Positions 45,920-56,254 of a DNA stretch of 64,000 nucleotides are shown here, piece after piece. Source of the stretch: Petaurus breviceps papuanus (taxonomy: Eukaryota > Chordata > Mammalia > Diprotodontia > Petauridae); assembly GCA_028583685.1 (NCBI GenBank), contig JAMXIF010000045.1, positions 6,389,822-6,453,821 on the forward strand, written 5' to 3'. How positions within the stretch are numbered: the stretch's first letter is position 1; the number at the start of each line of letters is the position of its first letter. The position numbers and the translations under genes are program-made. The notes below the pieces were generated by a model that did no database searches, had not been told where the DNA came from, and saw nothing but the letters and a program-made list of their open reading frames with translations.

Positions 45920-46065
45920 AGTAGAAAGAGTTCTGAGTATGGGCAGAGGATCTGGGTTCAAATCCTCACTCTCCCAGTTACCAGTTTGCCCATAGTCAAG
46001 AGAATTTGATTCTCTCTTGGACTCAATTTCCACATCTCAAATATCAGGGAATAGGGCTAGAATGA
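45920..46065 (+). repeat. MIR SINE
   Basis: agagtagtagaaagagttct, atctgggttcaaatcctcac, ggactcaatttccacatctc. Confidence 0.7.
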
Positions 46066-46281
46066 CACTCAACATCTCAAACTATGGTCTTACTATCTTC
46101 TGGCAAGTCATAGAGAAAGGGCAAACAGAGACATTCCTGTGGTGGTATTTACATTGAATCATCAAAAACAAATTGGGACATTTTAGAGTGCTAGCCAACT
46201 GTGGGATCAATATCTAAGAATTCACTATGGGAAAGAAGGAATCTTCTACTAATGTCCAAAAAGTAAAAGAACTCCTTTATT

Positions 46282-46462
46282 GGGGGGGGGGGGGCGCTAG
46301 GTGGCACAGTGAGTAAAGCGCCGGCCCTGGAATCAGGAGGACCTGAGTTCGGTTCCTGCCTCAGACACTGAACACCCACACACACACACAAAAAAAAAAA
46401 AAAACTAGCCATGTAACCTTGGGCAAGTTACTTAACCCCAATTGCCCTCCAAAAGGAAAAAA
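46282..46462 (+). mobile_element. WSINE1-like SINE with internal CA/A insertion
   Basis: Poly(G) start, cgctaggtggcacagtgag head, gagttcggttcctgcctca B box. Then a (CA)n plus poly(A) run sits in the middle at about 46377-46404, followed by the normal 3' half (ctagccatgtaaccttgggc). The 17-base target duplication aaaagaactcctttatt is at 46265-46281 and 46463-46479. Confidence 0.9.
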
Positions 46463-46673
46463 AAAAGAACTCCTTTATTAATTACCTGCACACAAACACA
46501 AACACACACACACACACACATATTTTTCATGTACATGCTTCCCTATCTTGTGGGACATACAGGACTTAAATCTGGTAAAGTTATATGTTTCAGTGATAGA
46601 ATCTGACTCATTTCTACCATGCGTCTTTAACTATTTATTAAAGTGGGTCCTCTTTCTTCACCTTGGATTTTAG

Positions 46674-46728
46674 AACCCTCAGGAATAAATTCAGAAAGAG
46701 ACCAAAAGAAAGAAAAACTCAACAGAAG
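46674..46728 (+). CDS. Unrecognised gene, exon F, open in two frames
   Basis: Acceptor ccttggattttag, donor gtaaac. After exon E it reads RTLRNKFRKRPKERKTQQK and ends on a codon boundary. If exon E is skipped, exon D joins directly and F reads EPSGINSERDQKKEKLNR with two bases over. Both frames continue open into the last exon. The second version is more like an ordinary hydrophilic nuclear-protein tail; the first is almost wholly basic. Confidence 0.5.
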
Positions 46729-47259
46729 GTAAACTTTTATCTTGGTGAATTTGTCTCGTAACCTAAAGTACATCTGTTTTCCTGTTCTAACCACTATGTG
46801 CTGAGTGTCTTTGTAACCTGTACTGTGAGGAAGAAAAACAGACAAACATAGCTATTTGGTGGGTGGACTTATGTGTCATAATTATCAGTAAGTAGGGAAA
46901 CATGATGCTCAGTTTTGCTGGGTAGGTGACTCTTGGTTTTAATCCCAGCTCTGGAATATCATATTCCAGTTCTTAATCATTTTAATACTGTGCTTTAGAT
47001 GTATAGAAATCTCTATGTATACATTCTCTTCTCTTGGTAATTAATCTTTCCAATAAATTATCATCATTGTTGCACATCATTTTTTCTCATCAACAGTTTC
47101 CAGAGCCATTCCCTATCTAGAATATTTTTTCCTGATGGAAAACTTGACTTCATCCAAATATGATGCTAAAGAAGTTTCATTTTTATATTTGATGTGTGAA
47201 ACTGAAAAGACTATATCTGACTCAAGTTGAAAATAACTCTTTCAAATTTCTTTCCAAAG

Positions 47260-47403
47260 AGATTTAACTTCAGAAATTCCAAAGAAAAGAAGATTTTCCT
47301 CAAGGAGATAAAAAACCCCAAACAATATGAGGCAGAACTGGAAAGAAACAATGTAAGAAGAGTCCTCACGAGGACAGGTATAAGAGAGAAGCCTATCTAT
47401 TAG
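47260..47403 (+). CDS. Unrecognised gene, terminal exon G
   Basis: Acceptor tctttccaaag. Frame 1 (with exon E): RFNFRNSKEKKIFLKEIKNP, KQYEAELERNNVRRVLTRTG, IREKPIY, TAG at 47401-47403. Frame 2 (exon E skipped): R-DLTSEIPKKRRFSSRR, TAA at 47309-47311. The motif PKKRR looks like a nuclear localisation signal. The longer open reading (48 codons) favours frame 1; the cleaner composition favours frame 2. AATAAA follows at 47456. Confidence 0.5.
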   Translation, partial: RFNFRNSKEKKIFLKEIKNPKQYEAELERNNVRRVLTRTGIREKPIY

Positions 47404-47455
47404 AACTACTTCCTGTGATGGATTCTTAAAATCTCAGCCACCCCAACGGTGTTTT

Positions 47456-47461
47456 AATAAA
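47456..47461 (+). terminator. Poly(A) signal near exon G
   Basis: AATAAA 53 bases after the TAG of exon G. Surrounding sequence may be LTR-like, so the signal could be borrowed from a mobile element. Confidence 0.4.
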
Positions 47462-47870
47462 TCTTGTCAATGACTGAAAGAAGGCTTGGGTCAAATTCAT
47501 TCAAGGCAGGACCTGCGTTGTTTGCCCTTGAATTTCGTGATCCCAGCACTCCTAGTCCTAACATTTTGATCCCCTGACACCGGGAAACTAATCTCAAGCT
47601 CTTGTCCAGGCAAGACTGGAAAAAAAAACTCTGGAATATACCTGTGAGCCTTTGGAAGACCTCAAGCTCCTGTTTAGAAAGGCCCAGACCCCTCCAGTGA
47701 ACAGGTGAATATAAAGAGGTGAAATTATACTGGCCCTTTTCCTTTTATGTTTTGGCCTTGCCATCATCATCCTTGAACTCTGAGCAAGTCACAAGTCTCT
47801 GGACTCAGACACAAACTCAAGAATCCATTAGACTTGGACACTATAGACACCGAGTTAAAAAAAAAAAACC
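47462..47870 (+). other. Unassigned, possibly LTR-derived DNA
   Basis: Sequence with the look of LTR R/U5 DNA and a downstream leader (gatcccctgacaccggg), ending in an A run at 47856-47867. No mate LTR or target duplication found, so only a tentative fossil label. Confidence 0.25.
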
Positions 47871-48479
47871 ATAAGCAGTGAAAAAACATCAACGCTCAAC
47901 ATATGCTCCAATGTACAAAGCATCTAATTTTATAACGGGAAATTGAACTGTGTTACCCCATGGTCCGAACTGTAAAACTACCAGTGTAGTAGAGTCTAAA
48001 CATCCTGTCTCGATGCTGGATATACCCAAAAGTGAGAGGAAAAGGGAAAACAGAGAACCCAGCTGAGTATCGGAGATGTTAGGTTGGAGAGACTTGTGAT
48101 CATATCTTTTGAATGAAAATATTAAAGACGAGACATCAGAAGCACCTATAACCACTTGACAAAAAACAAGAGAATAGAGGTGTTCAAAATAAATAGGAAA
48201 AAAAAGGGAACATGAAACACATCCTTCCCATACAATAAAAATCCTGAGAACACACGCAGACCTCCAGACCTAAATGGAGGCTTGATGTGACATGTAAAGC
48301 TGGGTTCAATGACATAGCGTAGGAATAAATATTCAAAGGAAGATACTCCGACCACAACCCTTACACACAATAAAAATGATGTGATTACGACATGTTCGGT
48401 AATAAGAGAGATGGTCGAAGAATAAATCGAAACAATGAATTCAATGTGGAAAAGAGGATGGAAAAGTTGAGCCGTCTTA
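47871..48479. other. No clear feature
   Basis: No exon or repeat family recognised. Confidence 0.4.
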
Positions 48480-48960
48480 CCCACTTTGTAGGGATGGAGC
48501 TACAAGCGTCCGCGGAGGAAACCTCTCTCAGACAGTCTACAATCAGAACAGATGGAAAACTCAGGATTCGGGAACTGAGGACGCAATGGAAAAAAGTCAC
48601 CTCCTATTCCCTGCAAGCTGAAGAGGCCGCAGACGGGAGCTGCACCGGGCCGGGCACTCAGCAAGCCGCGCTCCCCGCATCGGGCTCCTGCGCTGCCTGA
48701 GGGGGTCCGCCCGTGCCCAGGGTAGCAGCTGCAATGCCAGCCCCTCCTGTGACTTTGTCCCTCGCTGTGCGGGAGGCTGAGGCAGAAGGGACCCAATCTC
48801 CCTGCACTCCTAGACCAGCAGCTTGCTCTAAGCCCAAGACCTCCCAGGTGGCTCCTGCACTGACCCGCAGAGAGCATCGTGGTCCAAGCACAAAGGGAGC
48901 CTAGCAAGCTGAGAACCTGAGAGCCGCGGTGGGGACTGAGACGCGAATGATGGGGTCGCT
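48480..48960. promoter_or_regulatory. CpG-rich patch
   Basis: GC- and CpG-rich DNA in AT-rich surroundings (gtccgcggagg, caccgggccgggc, aagccgcgctccccgcatcg, gagccgcggtgg). It could be a promoter CpG island or a young CpG-rich repeat. Open frames exist on both strands but none is protein-like. No TATA box or clear first exon with donor was identified. Confidence 0.35.
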
Positions 48961-49739
48961 TTTCTGGGGAATGTGGAACCCAACCCTAGGCTGTGGATCT
49001 GGGTTGTTTGCGGGGGGGTATTGCCTGGTGCTGAGGATGAGAAATCTTCAGGCTAACTTCAGTCAAAATGTGCAAAAAGACCAGGAATAAAGGGGGGAGG
49101 GCTGGGGGGCCGGGAGAAGTGGGGCTTTAAAGCAGATTGTCTGTGGACTTCCAGCTTCTGCCCTTACATCTCAACAGCCCAGAGTTTCCAAGGCTAAGTG
49201 GACAATACTCACATCAGATGGGTCAGGCAATGAGAAGGGCCAGGGAGTGAGGTGCCCTAGAACCTGTGATTAAGGTTTCCTTTCTTTCTAAGTCATGCTT
49301 CCTTCTCTGATCATACTTTCAGACCGTTAGTAGGGGAGCAGGCAGCAAGGGAAAGAGGCCCCATTTGCCTATGATGGTCTGTGAAGCTGTTCGTGCTATC
49401 TCCTGCAGCTCCCCAGATCCAAGGGAGTCTGTTTCCTCCTCTCTCCATCCCATCCCTCACTTTCTTAGAAGTATTCAACATTCGGAAAATGTGACCATAA
49501 GACAAATAGATAAACACAGCACACAGGAGGGCTGCTAGCAAGGTTCGTTCTTGATCTGTTCAGACAGGAAAGGCACTAAGAAGAGGTTAATAGTTCTTTT
49601 TTTTTCTTACTTTAGTTAAGAAATAAATAAAATATTTAAGAAATAAAAAAATAAATTTCTTACTTTATATAAGAAAAATAATTTCTTACTTTAGTTTTCT
49701 TAGAAGAGGATTGCTGATAATGGGAGGACAAACTCCTAC
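48961..49739. other. No clear feature
   Basis: 49590-49700 is a small low-complexity block with repeated ttcttacttta and taagaaata motifs in both orientations. Otherwise nothing recognised. Confidence 0.4.
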
Positions 49740-49935
49740 AGTATTCCCTAATCACCCTTCTTGCAGGGGTCGGCAAGAAGAGGGGGTAACCACCCCTGTG
49801 TCTTCATGGGGTCAATAGAGACAAACACAACTTGTGAATTCACCTAAATCCCCTCAAGCCTCAATGGGGGCCAATTGAGGCAAACACAGATTTCCCCCAA
49901 GCTTTGATGGAGGCCAATCAAGGCACACACAGCTG
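49740..49935 (+). repeat. Three imperfect short tandem units
   Basis: The pattern catgggg.caat.gaggcaaacacag recurs three times (near 49786, 49863 and 49907) with growing divergence, separated by cccctcaagc-type blocks. Confidence 0.6.
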
Positions 49936-49951
49936 GAAAGCTTATACATTC

Positions 49952-50108
49952 TTTTATTTTTTAAAGCAATCGGGGTTAAGTAACTTGCTCAAGGACATGG
50001 CCAGTTATTTCTGGGTGTGGTGCTGAGTGTCTGAGCCCGGGATTCGATCTCCAGGTCATCCCAACACTGAAGCCAGTGCTCTTACTCGCTGAGCCACCTG
50101 GCCTCCCC
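49952..50108 (-). mobile_element. WSINE1-like SINE, subtype II
   Basis: Reverse orientation: gcaatcggggttaagtaact, gggattcgatctccaggtc, cgctgagccacctggcctcc. Target duplication agcttatacattc at 49939-49951 and 50109-50121. Confidence 0.9.
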
Positions 50109-50477
50109 TAGCTTATACATTCAACCCTAAGTTTCCCCATTCACTTACCAGTGCCCACCTGCCCCTATAGGGCAACAGACAAAGAAGGCATATTGCCAGC
50201 AATAGTCTCATCCCTGTCTCTCATTGTGCAGCCACAGTGGGTGTTTATATCATGTATCATTGTATAATGCTGTGCAAGTTTGGTGGAGATGCTTTGAACC
50301 ATAATTGTGGGAACTCATATCTAAAACCTGGGAACAAGAGATTATATACTGGGAAACTGACCTTTAAGAAATAATAACAAAAATCCACTTTATACACACT
50401 ACAATCCATCTTACACTAAAATCCCCCTTACTTGCCATGACCCTCTGCATATTAGAAGTGTGAGCATTTTACACACT

Positions 50478-50700
50478 CATGTAGATGGAGCTCTGGCCTG
50501 GAATCAGGAGCACCTGAGTTCAAATCTGACCTTAGACATTTATTAACTGTCTCCCTGGGCATGTCACTTAAAACTGTCTGCCTCAATTTCTCATCCATAA
50601 AATGAGCTGAAGAAGGAATTGGCAAACCACTCCAGTATCTTTGCCAAGAAAACCCCAAATGGAGTCAGGAAAAGGACACAACTGAAAATGACTGACCAAC
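50478..50700 (+). mobile_element. Long tRNA-headed marsupial SINE
   Basis: gatggagctctggcctggaa, gagttcaaatctgaccttag, gggcatgtcacttaaaactg, aattggcaaaccactccagt, gccaagaaaaccccaaatgg, acacaactgaaaatgactga. Same family as 7068-7296, here better preserved. Confidence 0.85.
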
Positions 50701-50919
50701 ATATATATGTATATACATGCATATAAGTGTGTATATATAACTGTATACATACACACATGCACACACCTATATTTTCCATCCCTAGTCTCTCCTCTAAGCT
50801 TCAGTCCCAGGGTATCAGCTGCCAGTGAAGTATTTCAAACCCAGTATCCCAGAGAGGTCTTAAATTCAACATACCCAAAACTGAACCCATGATATTTTCC
50901 TTCTTGCAGACTTTCCTAT

Positions 50920-51892
50920 TGATGAGAGAGGATAGGCGTTTCAGGAACCCCAATAACCAGAGTCCCTGGATTTCAGTCCGGAATAAATTCATGGACCCAA
51001 GCAATCTTTTTTTCTTTTTTTGCTTTTTGGAGGGCAATTGGGGTTAAGTGACTTGCCCAAGGTCACACGGCTAGTTTTTGTATTAAGTGTCTGAGGCCGG
51101 ATTTGAACTCAGGTCCTCCTGACTCCAGGGCCGGTGGTCTATTCACTGTGCCACCTAGCCACCCCAGACCCAAGCAATCTTTAAGTCAGGATTGTAAAAG
51201 TTTATTGTTATGCTTTACAGTGGGCAAGAGTTCTTAGGGAACCTGCAACCTTAAAGGATTACAGTTAAAGTTTATAAAGAGTAATCATAGTAAATCAGAT
51301 GTCAACTATGCTAACTAGGTGAATCTGGGTGGGATTAGGGAGGAGTTAAGGAGTGGTCAGTTCTTAAAGGATCATGTGCTTTTAATATCTACTTCGAAGG
51401 CGTATTGCCCATAATTCACTGGGAAATATCCCACAGTGGGGGGGTGGGGTGCTGTATGGAGGTGTTGTTTTAGGCTTGAAACGTCACTAAGTCAGCTAGC
51501 TGTCAGGGCTGACTGAGGAGTGCCCAGTCTGCCACCCAGCAATGCCATGTTTGACAAGATGGATGTTGGGAACCCAGGCTAAGGAGGGATTCAGTATGTG
51601 TGTAATTGGCTAAGGATAGTCCAGTGAAGGATTCATAGGTGCAGCTGGTCATTATACTAAGGGGAGATAAACATTTGTCTAAACTACAGAGTTACTTCTA
51701 GATAGTTTAGTGGAGGATTCATAGATGCGGCTTGTTATTGTACCAAGGGGGGATCAGCATTCATGAATGGCTTCTGGGCAGAGTGCTGGCAGGGGGAAGG
51801 GGCAGAGATAATGCTGTGAGGCTGGGGAGAAATGTGGTTTTGCAAACTGATGTTACAAACTGTTCAAACATAGGCACCCAAGCACCCCGTCA
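50920..51892 (-). mobile_element. Solo LTR of a second family inside L2, itself hit by a SINE
   Basis: TG...CA ends with the 4-base repeat ctat at 50916-50919 and 51893-51896. Without the SINE and its target duplication it is about 800 bases. An AATAAA-type signal reads on the minus strand near 51203. It contains a tandem pair of similar segments at about 51613-51675 and 51701-51765. It is a fossil without internal virus genes; a 4-base duplication is usual for class I (gamma-like) elements. Confidence 0.7.
51010..51166 (-). mobile_element. WSINE1-like SINE, subtype I
   Basis: ggcaattggggttaagtgac, gatttgaactcaggtcctcc, gtgccacctagccacccc. Exact 16-base target duplication gacccaagcaatcttt at 50994-51009 and 51167-51182. 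Confidence 0.93.
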
Positions 51893-52559
51893 CTATTTCT
51901 ATTGACAGCATCCCTAGTGTCTGATTCATAATCTCAGCATTAGCTCTGACTCCTCCCTCTCTCTCCCCTCACACATCTATCACTTGTCAAATCTGGCTGA
52001 CTTACCTTCACTTCATGGTCTCTCAAATTCAACCCCTTCTCTTCACTTTCACCATTCACTTAGTTCAGGCTTTAACCACATGTGGTGAAGTCGATTGCCA
52101 TAACCTCCTTGTTCACCTCCCTTCAAGCTTCTCTTCCCACTTCACTCCATCCTACACACTGCTGCTGCTGGAAGAATGTTCCTTAAGCAGGGACTCCCCG
52201 TGTGACTCCCCTATTCAGCCAACTCTCTGGCTTCTGGAATAAAATGGACATTTTTTCTGCTGAGCTCTTACAGCCCTTTATAAGCCAGTCCCAGTCTATC
52301 TGGTCTCACTGGCTATTACTACTCCTGCTGCAGCCAAATTGTCCTTCCCTCTGTTCTTTACACATAACAATCCATCTCCCATTTCTGTGCTTTTGCATTG
52401 TCTTCCCACATACCTGCGGTGCAATTCCTCCCTATTTCTAAGAGAATTCATCTCTTTCTTTACCATCTTCTTTATAAAGTCTTTCTTGCTTTCCTGGTCT
52501 CCCTATTGTAACCCACTAGTGTCTTCCTCCCCAAAACACCTTGTATTTAACCACTTTAT

Positions 52560-52785
52560 GTATGTGAATGTATGTAGATTATATATCTATATATACATGT
52601 GTGTATATACACATATGTTTTTTGTAGGTGTAAATATACATATTTGTATTTACTTTGGATTTATGCTATATATGTATGTACATATGTTTGTATGTATAAA
52701 TACATATATCTGTTNNNNNNNNNNAGATTCATATTTCATATATTTAGGTAGGTATATACATATATGTATGTGTGTATGCTTATCT
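52560..52785 (+). repeat. TA/TG microsatellite region containing a 10-N gap
   Basis: Alternating tatatg/tatgta DNA, with unknown bases at 52715-52724. The gap probably reflects the repeat. Confidence 0.9.
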
Positions 52786-52789
52786 CCCC

Positions 52790-53160
52790 AGTCGGTGGTG
52801 GGCATGGTCCTTCATTCTTGTAGAGGACCAGTGACATCTAGAGGGTGATATCTCAACTTGCAAGTGAATTGAATTTAAGTCAAGCAGGGCTGTGCAAAGT
52901 CATCAGCCTCATTCTGTGGAACCATCAGAGTCCAGCGGCAAGACATAGGATAGGACGACTGGAGATGGCCCTGGATGCAGTGGGAAACCGTGGCCTTTTT
53001 AGGCTAAGGTCTTTCCCAGGTCTCGGTTTGTCTGAGGCAACACCCATTCAGTTATCAAAGGCTAGGTTGTTTTTTGTTATTCATCCTTCTTCCTAGAAGA
53101 GGACAGATAAAATAAGGAGGGTGATGCCTTGACTTGCAAGTGATGCACTTGATGGACAGA
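52790..53160 (+). repeat. Interspersed repeat shared with 55606-55960
   Basis: Blocks gaggaccagtgacatc, caacttgcaagtgaatt, gctgtgcaaagtcatcagcc, gactggagatggccctggat, ggtctttcccaggtctcgg. 53085-53160 starts the same family again. Family name not assigned. Confidence 0.65.
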
Positions 53161-53554
53161 AATTAAGATAATTGAATGAAGAAGACCTTTGACACCCAGA
53201 CATACTAAGAGAAAAACCAGTACAACAAAGCAGATAATGCTGCACATTTTAAAGAGCAAGCCTGACCCAAAGAGAAGATGTGAAAAGAGACTCCCAATCC
53301 TCTTTCCCCAAAATGCTAAATACGAGGGGGTGCAGCATTATCTATCTTCTAAAACGTTTTCAATGCACTGACTGCTTTTGCAATTGTATTCCTTTTCTTC
53401 CTCTTCTCTTTTATTGTTTTAAAATAAACTGTGTGAAAAAAAGGGGGGGCATAAGAAGACTGGACAGCTTGGAAAAAGGCCAGTTGGTGAAGAACAATAA
53501 AAGCCCAAGACGAGAATGCATACTTGATCCAGAATACTCTGGATTTTATTGAAT
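53161..53554. other. No clear feature
   Basis: Nothing recognised. Confidence 0.4.
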
Positions 53555-54060
53555 AGGAACAAATATGGTCAGACCAGTGTTTTCAGAAGATCGCTATGGT
53601 AGGTGAGGGTAGAACAGATTCAAATAGAGTGAGACTTGAGGAAGGGAGAGGATCTCATAATCATCTGGGGATAAGGCAAAGTGGGCCTTCATCAGTGTGA
53701 TGACTGAGTGGGTACAGAGAAGGGGATACATAAGAAAATATTGTTTAGGTAGAAATGCCTTGGCTTGGCAAGAGATTGTGTACATTGAGTGATGATTCAT
53801 TGAAATTATGGGAGCTAATATGATTGCAAAGCAAGATATTATAGAGGGAGAAACTAAGAGGGAAAGGAACCACATCTTGATAATAGTAACTTGGCCTGGA
53901 GGTAGATCCTACAAAAGGACACTCAGATCTACTGATCAGACACATAGGAGATGCCCCATGGGGGAGCAGTGTCACTAAAACCTAGAGAAGAAAGCCAATC
54001 CAGGAGAACAGGATGATATCAGGTGACTTATATTACAGATCACGATCTTCCAAAACTTGA
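53555..54060 (-). repeat. L2 LINE, antisense
   Basis: Reverse-complement L2: aaatatggtcagaccagtgt, gagtgagacttgagga, aattatgggagctaatatga, agggagaaactaagagg, aaaacctagagaagaaagc. It continues, with another copy, the region seen at 24118-24775. Confidence 0.7.
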
Positions 54061-54860
54061 AGAGCTTGAAATTGCCCTCTTTTAGTGCAAATGAACAATG
54101 GTGGGAGTGTCCTAGGCTCATGGCCAACTTGGACTTTTTTGCTGCACAGCTGGACAAATTGAGACACCTCAGGGAGATTACTTTACATGGTATTTATTAT
54201 TTTTTATTTATATGGTATTTGTCTTTCAGGTCAGGTGAAGCATCTGCTTAGAGGTCACCAGCGCTCCAGGGTGACCCTTCAACTGTCTTCCTGCTCTCTA
54301 ACAAAGACCTAACCTACTTGACCCAGAATAACTATAGCACCCATCTTATACAGCTAGATCCCGCAGGAAACAACAAAACCGTCTTCCTAGACTCCCTCCT
54401 GAAACTTCTAAAGACAATCTCAAACTCCCTGCTATGGCTGAATATGACAACATGTAAGATCAAGAACTCTGACTTTTATGCAGCCTGGCCAGGCTCTCCT
54501 ATCTTGGTCTCTAGAACAACCCTCTCTCTAGCCCCAGTATTTTTGTTTTCGTGGGGCAAAAACTGGCCAACCTGAAGGTAATATCAGTCCCAATCTCCCC
54601 ATACTGTTGCAAAAACCTGCCCCAGCATAATCCTCTTCCTAGGGTACTGGAGCATTATGTCAACAGTGAGTTTTCCTCTGTCCTAAAGGAAATGTACCAG
54701 TTGCCAGTCTTAAGAGGAGAGGCTGCCGTTGAGTATAATTCTAGTCGTACCTTTGACATGGGTGACTATTTTGACCTAGAGTAGTGGGTTGACTACCAGG
54801 AGTGGGAAGAATCTCATAATCCCATGATGATCATGATTATAGTTTAATTTCTCATTTTTA
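54061..54860 (+). other. Protein-like but unassigned segments
   Basis: Two plus-strand stretches, about 54318-54575 and 54575-54784, have protein-like composition (segments such as STHLIQLDPAGNNKTVFLDS and SSVLKEMYQLPVLRGEAAVE). I cannot name the family. They could be a decayed host gene copy or an old virus-like element; if the latter, a broken fossil. No splice context was found. Confidence 0.3.
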
Positions 54861-54864
54861 AGAA

Positions 54865-55015
54865 TTTTTTTTGCCTTTTGGAGGGCAATTGCGGTTAAGT
54901 GACTTGCCCAAGGTCACACAGCTAGTACATGTTAAGTGTCTGAGGCCGGAAGCGAACTCCGGTCCTCCTGACTCCAGGGCCTGTGCTTTATTCACTGTGC
55001 CACCTAGCCACCCCA
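54865..55015 (-). mobile_element. WSINE1-like SINE, subtype I
   Basis: Reverse orientation: ggcaattgcggttaagtgac, aggtcacacagctagtacat, gtgccacctagccacccc. Flanks aagaattttt / aagaaaaaaattt are a plausible short target repeat. Confidence 0.88.
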
Positions 55016-55273
55016 AGAAAAAAATTTAACATAATTTTAACCATGAAAAATACTCAAATATACAAAATAAGTAATATATCTCATCTAAAATTCATAGCAT
55101 TTTACAAAAGAGAATGATAAGGACTTGTAGACAGCTAAAAAAAACCACTTAATTACTATTTTTATCTCAAGTTGGAGACAATGTATGTCTAGTCATTCTC
55201 ATGATCCCTCTGTGTACAAACCTCTCATATCTTTCCATGTATTTATGTATCATTTTAAAAAAATGTGAATTTA

Positions 55274-55456
55274 GGGGCGGCTAGGTGGTGCAGTGAATAG
55301 AGCACCAGCCCTGAAGTCAGGAGGACCTGAGTTCAAATCCAGCCTCAGACCCTTAACACAAAACTAGCCATGTGACCTTGGGCAAGTCACTTAACCCCAA
55401 TTGCCCTCCAAAAAAGAGCAAAAAAAAAAAGGCAATGAGTGAATAGATGAATAAAT
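55274..55456 (+). mobile_element. WSINE1-like SINE, subtype I
   Basis: ggggcggctaggtggtgcag head, gagttcaaatccagcctc, gggcaagtcacttaacccca and a long A-rich tail. Repeat aaatgtgaattta at 55261-55273 and about 55457-55469. Confidence 0.9.
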
Positions 55457-55605
55457 AAATGTGAATTTAAAGTACTGTTTACAAGAAAAAAAAAAGAACG
55501 CCCAAGGCACTAATTATTCCTTCTCTCTTTGGAAACTCCCCTGAAGGTTGCTATCATTGTCAGCCTCCAGAGGAAGGCAAGCAGGATGGTGAAGGGCCTT
55601 GAGTC

Positions 55606-55960
55606 TGTCAGGTGGTTGCTGTTCATCCTTTGTTTTTGAGGAGGACAATGACATCCTTGGCTGATGTCTTTACTTGAGTTTGAATGGGATTTAAATGAGA
55701 CAGAGTAATGCGAAGTCCTCAGCCTGACTCTCTTCCAGTGTTACTGAAGGCCAGTGGCAAGATCAAAGTGTGGACTACTGGAGATGGTCCAGAATGCAGA
55801 GGATGACCTTGGCATCTACAGTGATCGATCAAGCTCTATGTTCTTCACAGTGTCTGCTTAATCTGCTTTCAGGGCTGTTGGAACAACTTGTTCTATTCTG
55901 CCAGGCGACATCTTTCCTTGCTTGTGGTAGTGTAAGGGTTATGGGATTTAAAGATCTTCC
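55606..55960 (+). repeat. Interspersed repeat shared with 52790-53160
   Basis: gaggaggacaatgacatcc, gtcctcagcctgactctctt, ggccagtggcaagatcaaag, actactggagatggtccaga. Same order as 52790-53130, more diverged. Confidence 0.6.
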
Positions 55961-55974
55961 ATGCCCCATTGGAC

Positions 55975-56230
55975 TTGCTGATGTAGCAGGAAGGGGAGGA
56001 GCAAGAGGAAGCGGAAGCCAAGCTAGAGTTCCTGCAGTGGCTAGCAGTGGTGGCGACGGCGGCAGCAGCAGCAGAGGCAGCGGCAGCGCGAAGCCCTTTT
56101 TGAGTCAGCCAGAATTTCTGCTAAGGACTCCTGCTGAGGACTGCCAGGGGCCAGAGCTGCTAGGAGCACACTTCCTGGACGCTAGGTGGTTGCTGTGAGT
56201 GGGGAGAGGAGGACCTTTGCCTGAGGTAGC
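55975..56230. other. GC-rich patch with trinucleotide runs
   Basis: ggcgacggcggcagcagcag and gaggcagcggcagcgcg form an irregular GGC/CAG block. Such sequence is typical of 5' UTRs and first exons, but no splice donor or protein-like frame was found. Confidence 0.35.
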
Positions 56231-56254
56231 CTGTTCTGTTTTAAAGGCTTGAAA

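Larger units (their letters stand above)
50780..52570 (+). mobile_element. L2 LINE, split by an LTR
   Basis: 50780-50919 (aattcaacatacccaaaact) continues at 51893-52570 (tctgattcataatctcagca ... ctccccgtgtgactccccta ... taaagtctttcttgctttcc). Both belong to the 3' half of one L2 in the normal order. No open frame remains. Confidence 0.75.

Noticed and set aside
48392-48907. Overlapping open frames of about 60-135 residues on both strands
   Set aside because: GC-rich DNA has few stops. Composition is not protein-like and no splice or start context was found.
52339-52848. 169-residue open frame
   Set aside because: It covers L2 and a TA/TG microsatellite with a 10-N gap.
55770-56198. 142-residue open frame
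   Set aside because: Its first half is an interspersed repeat (shared with 52790-53160) and its second half a GGC/CAG block.
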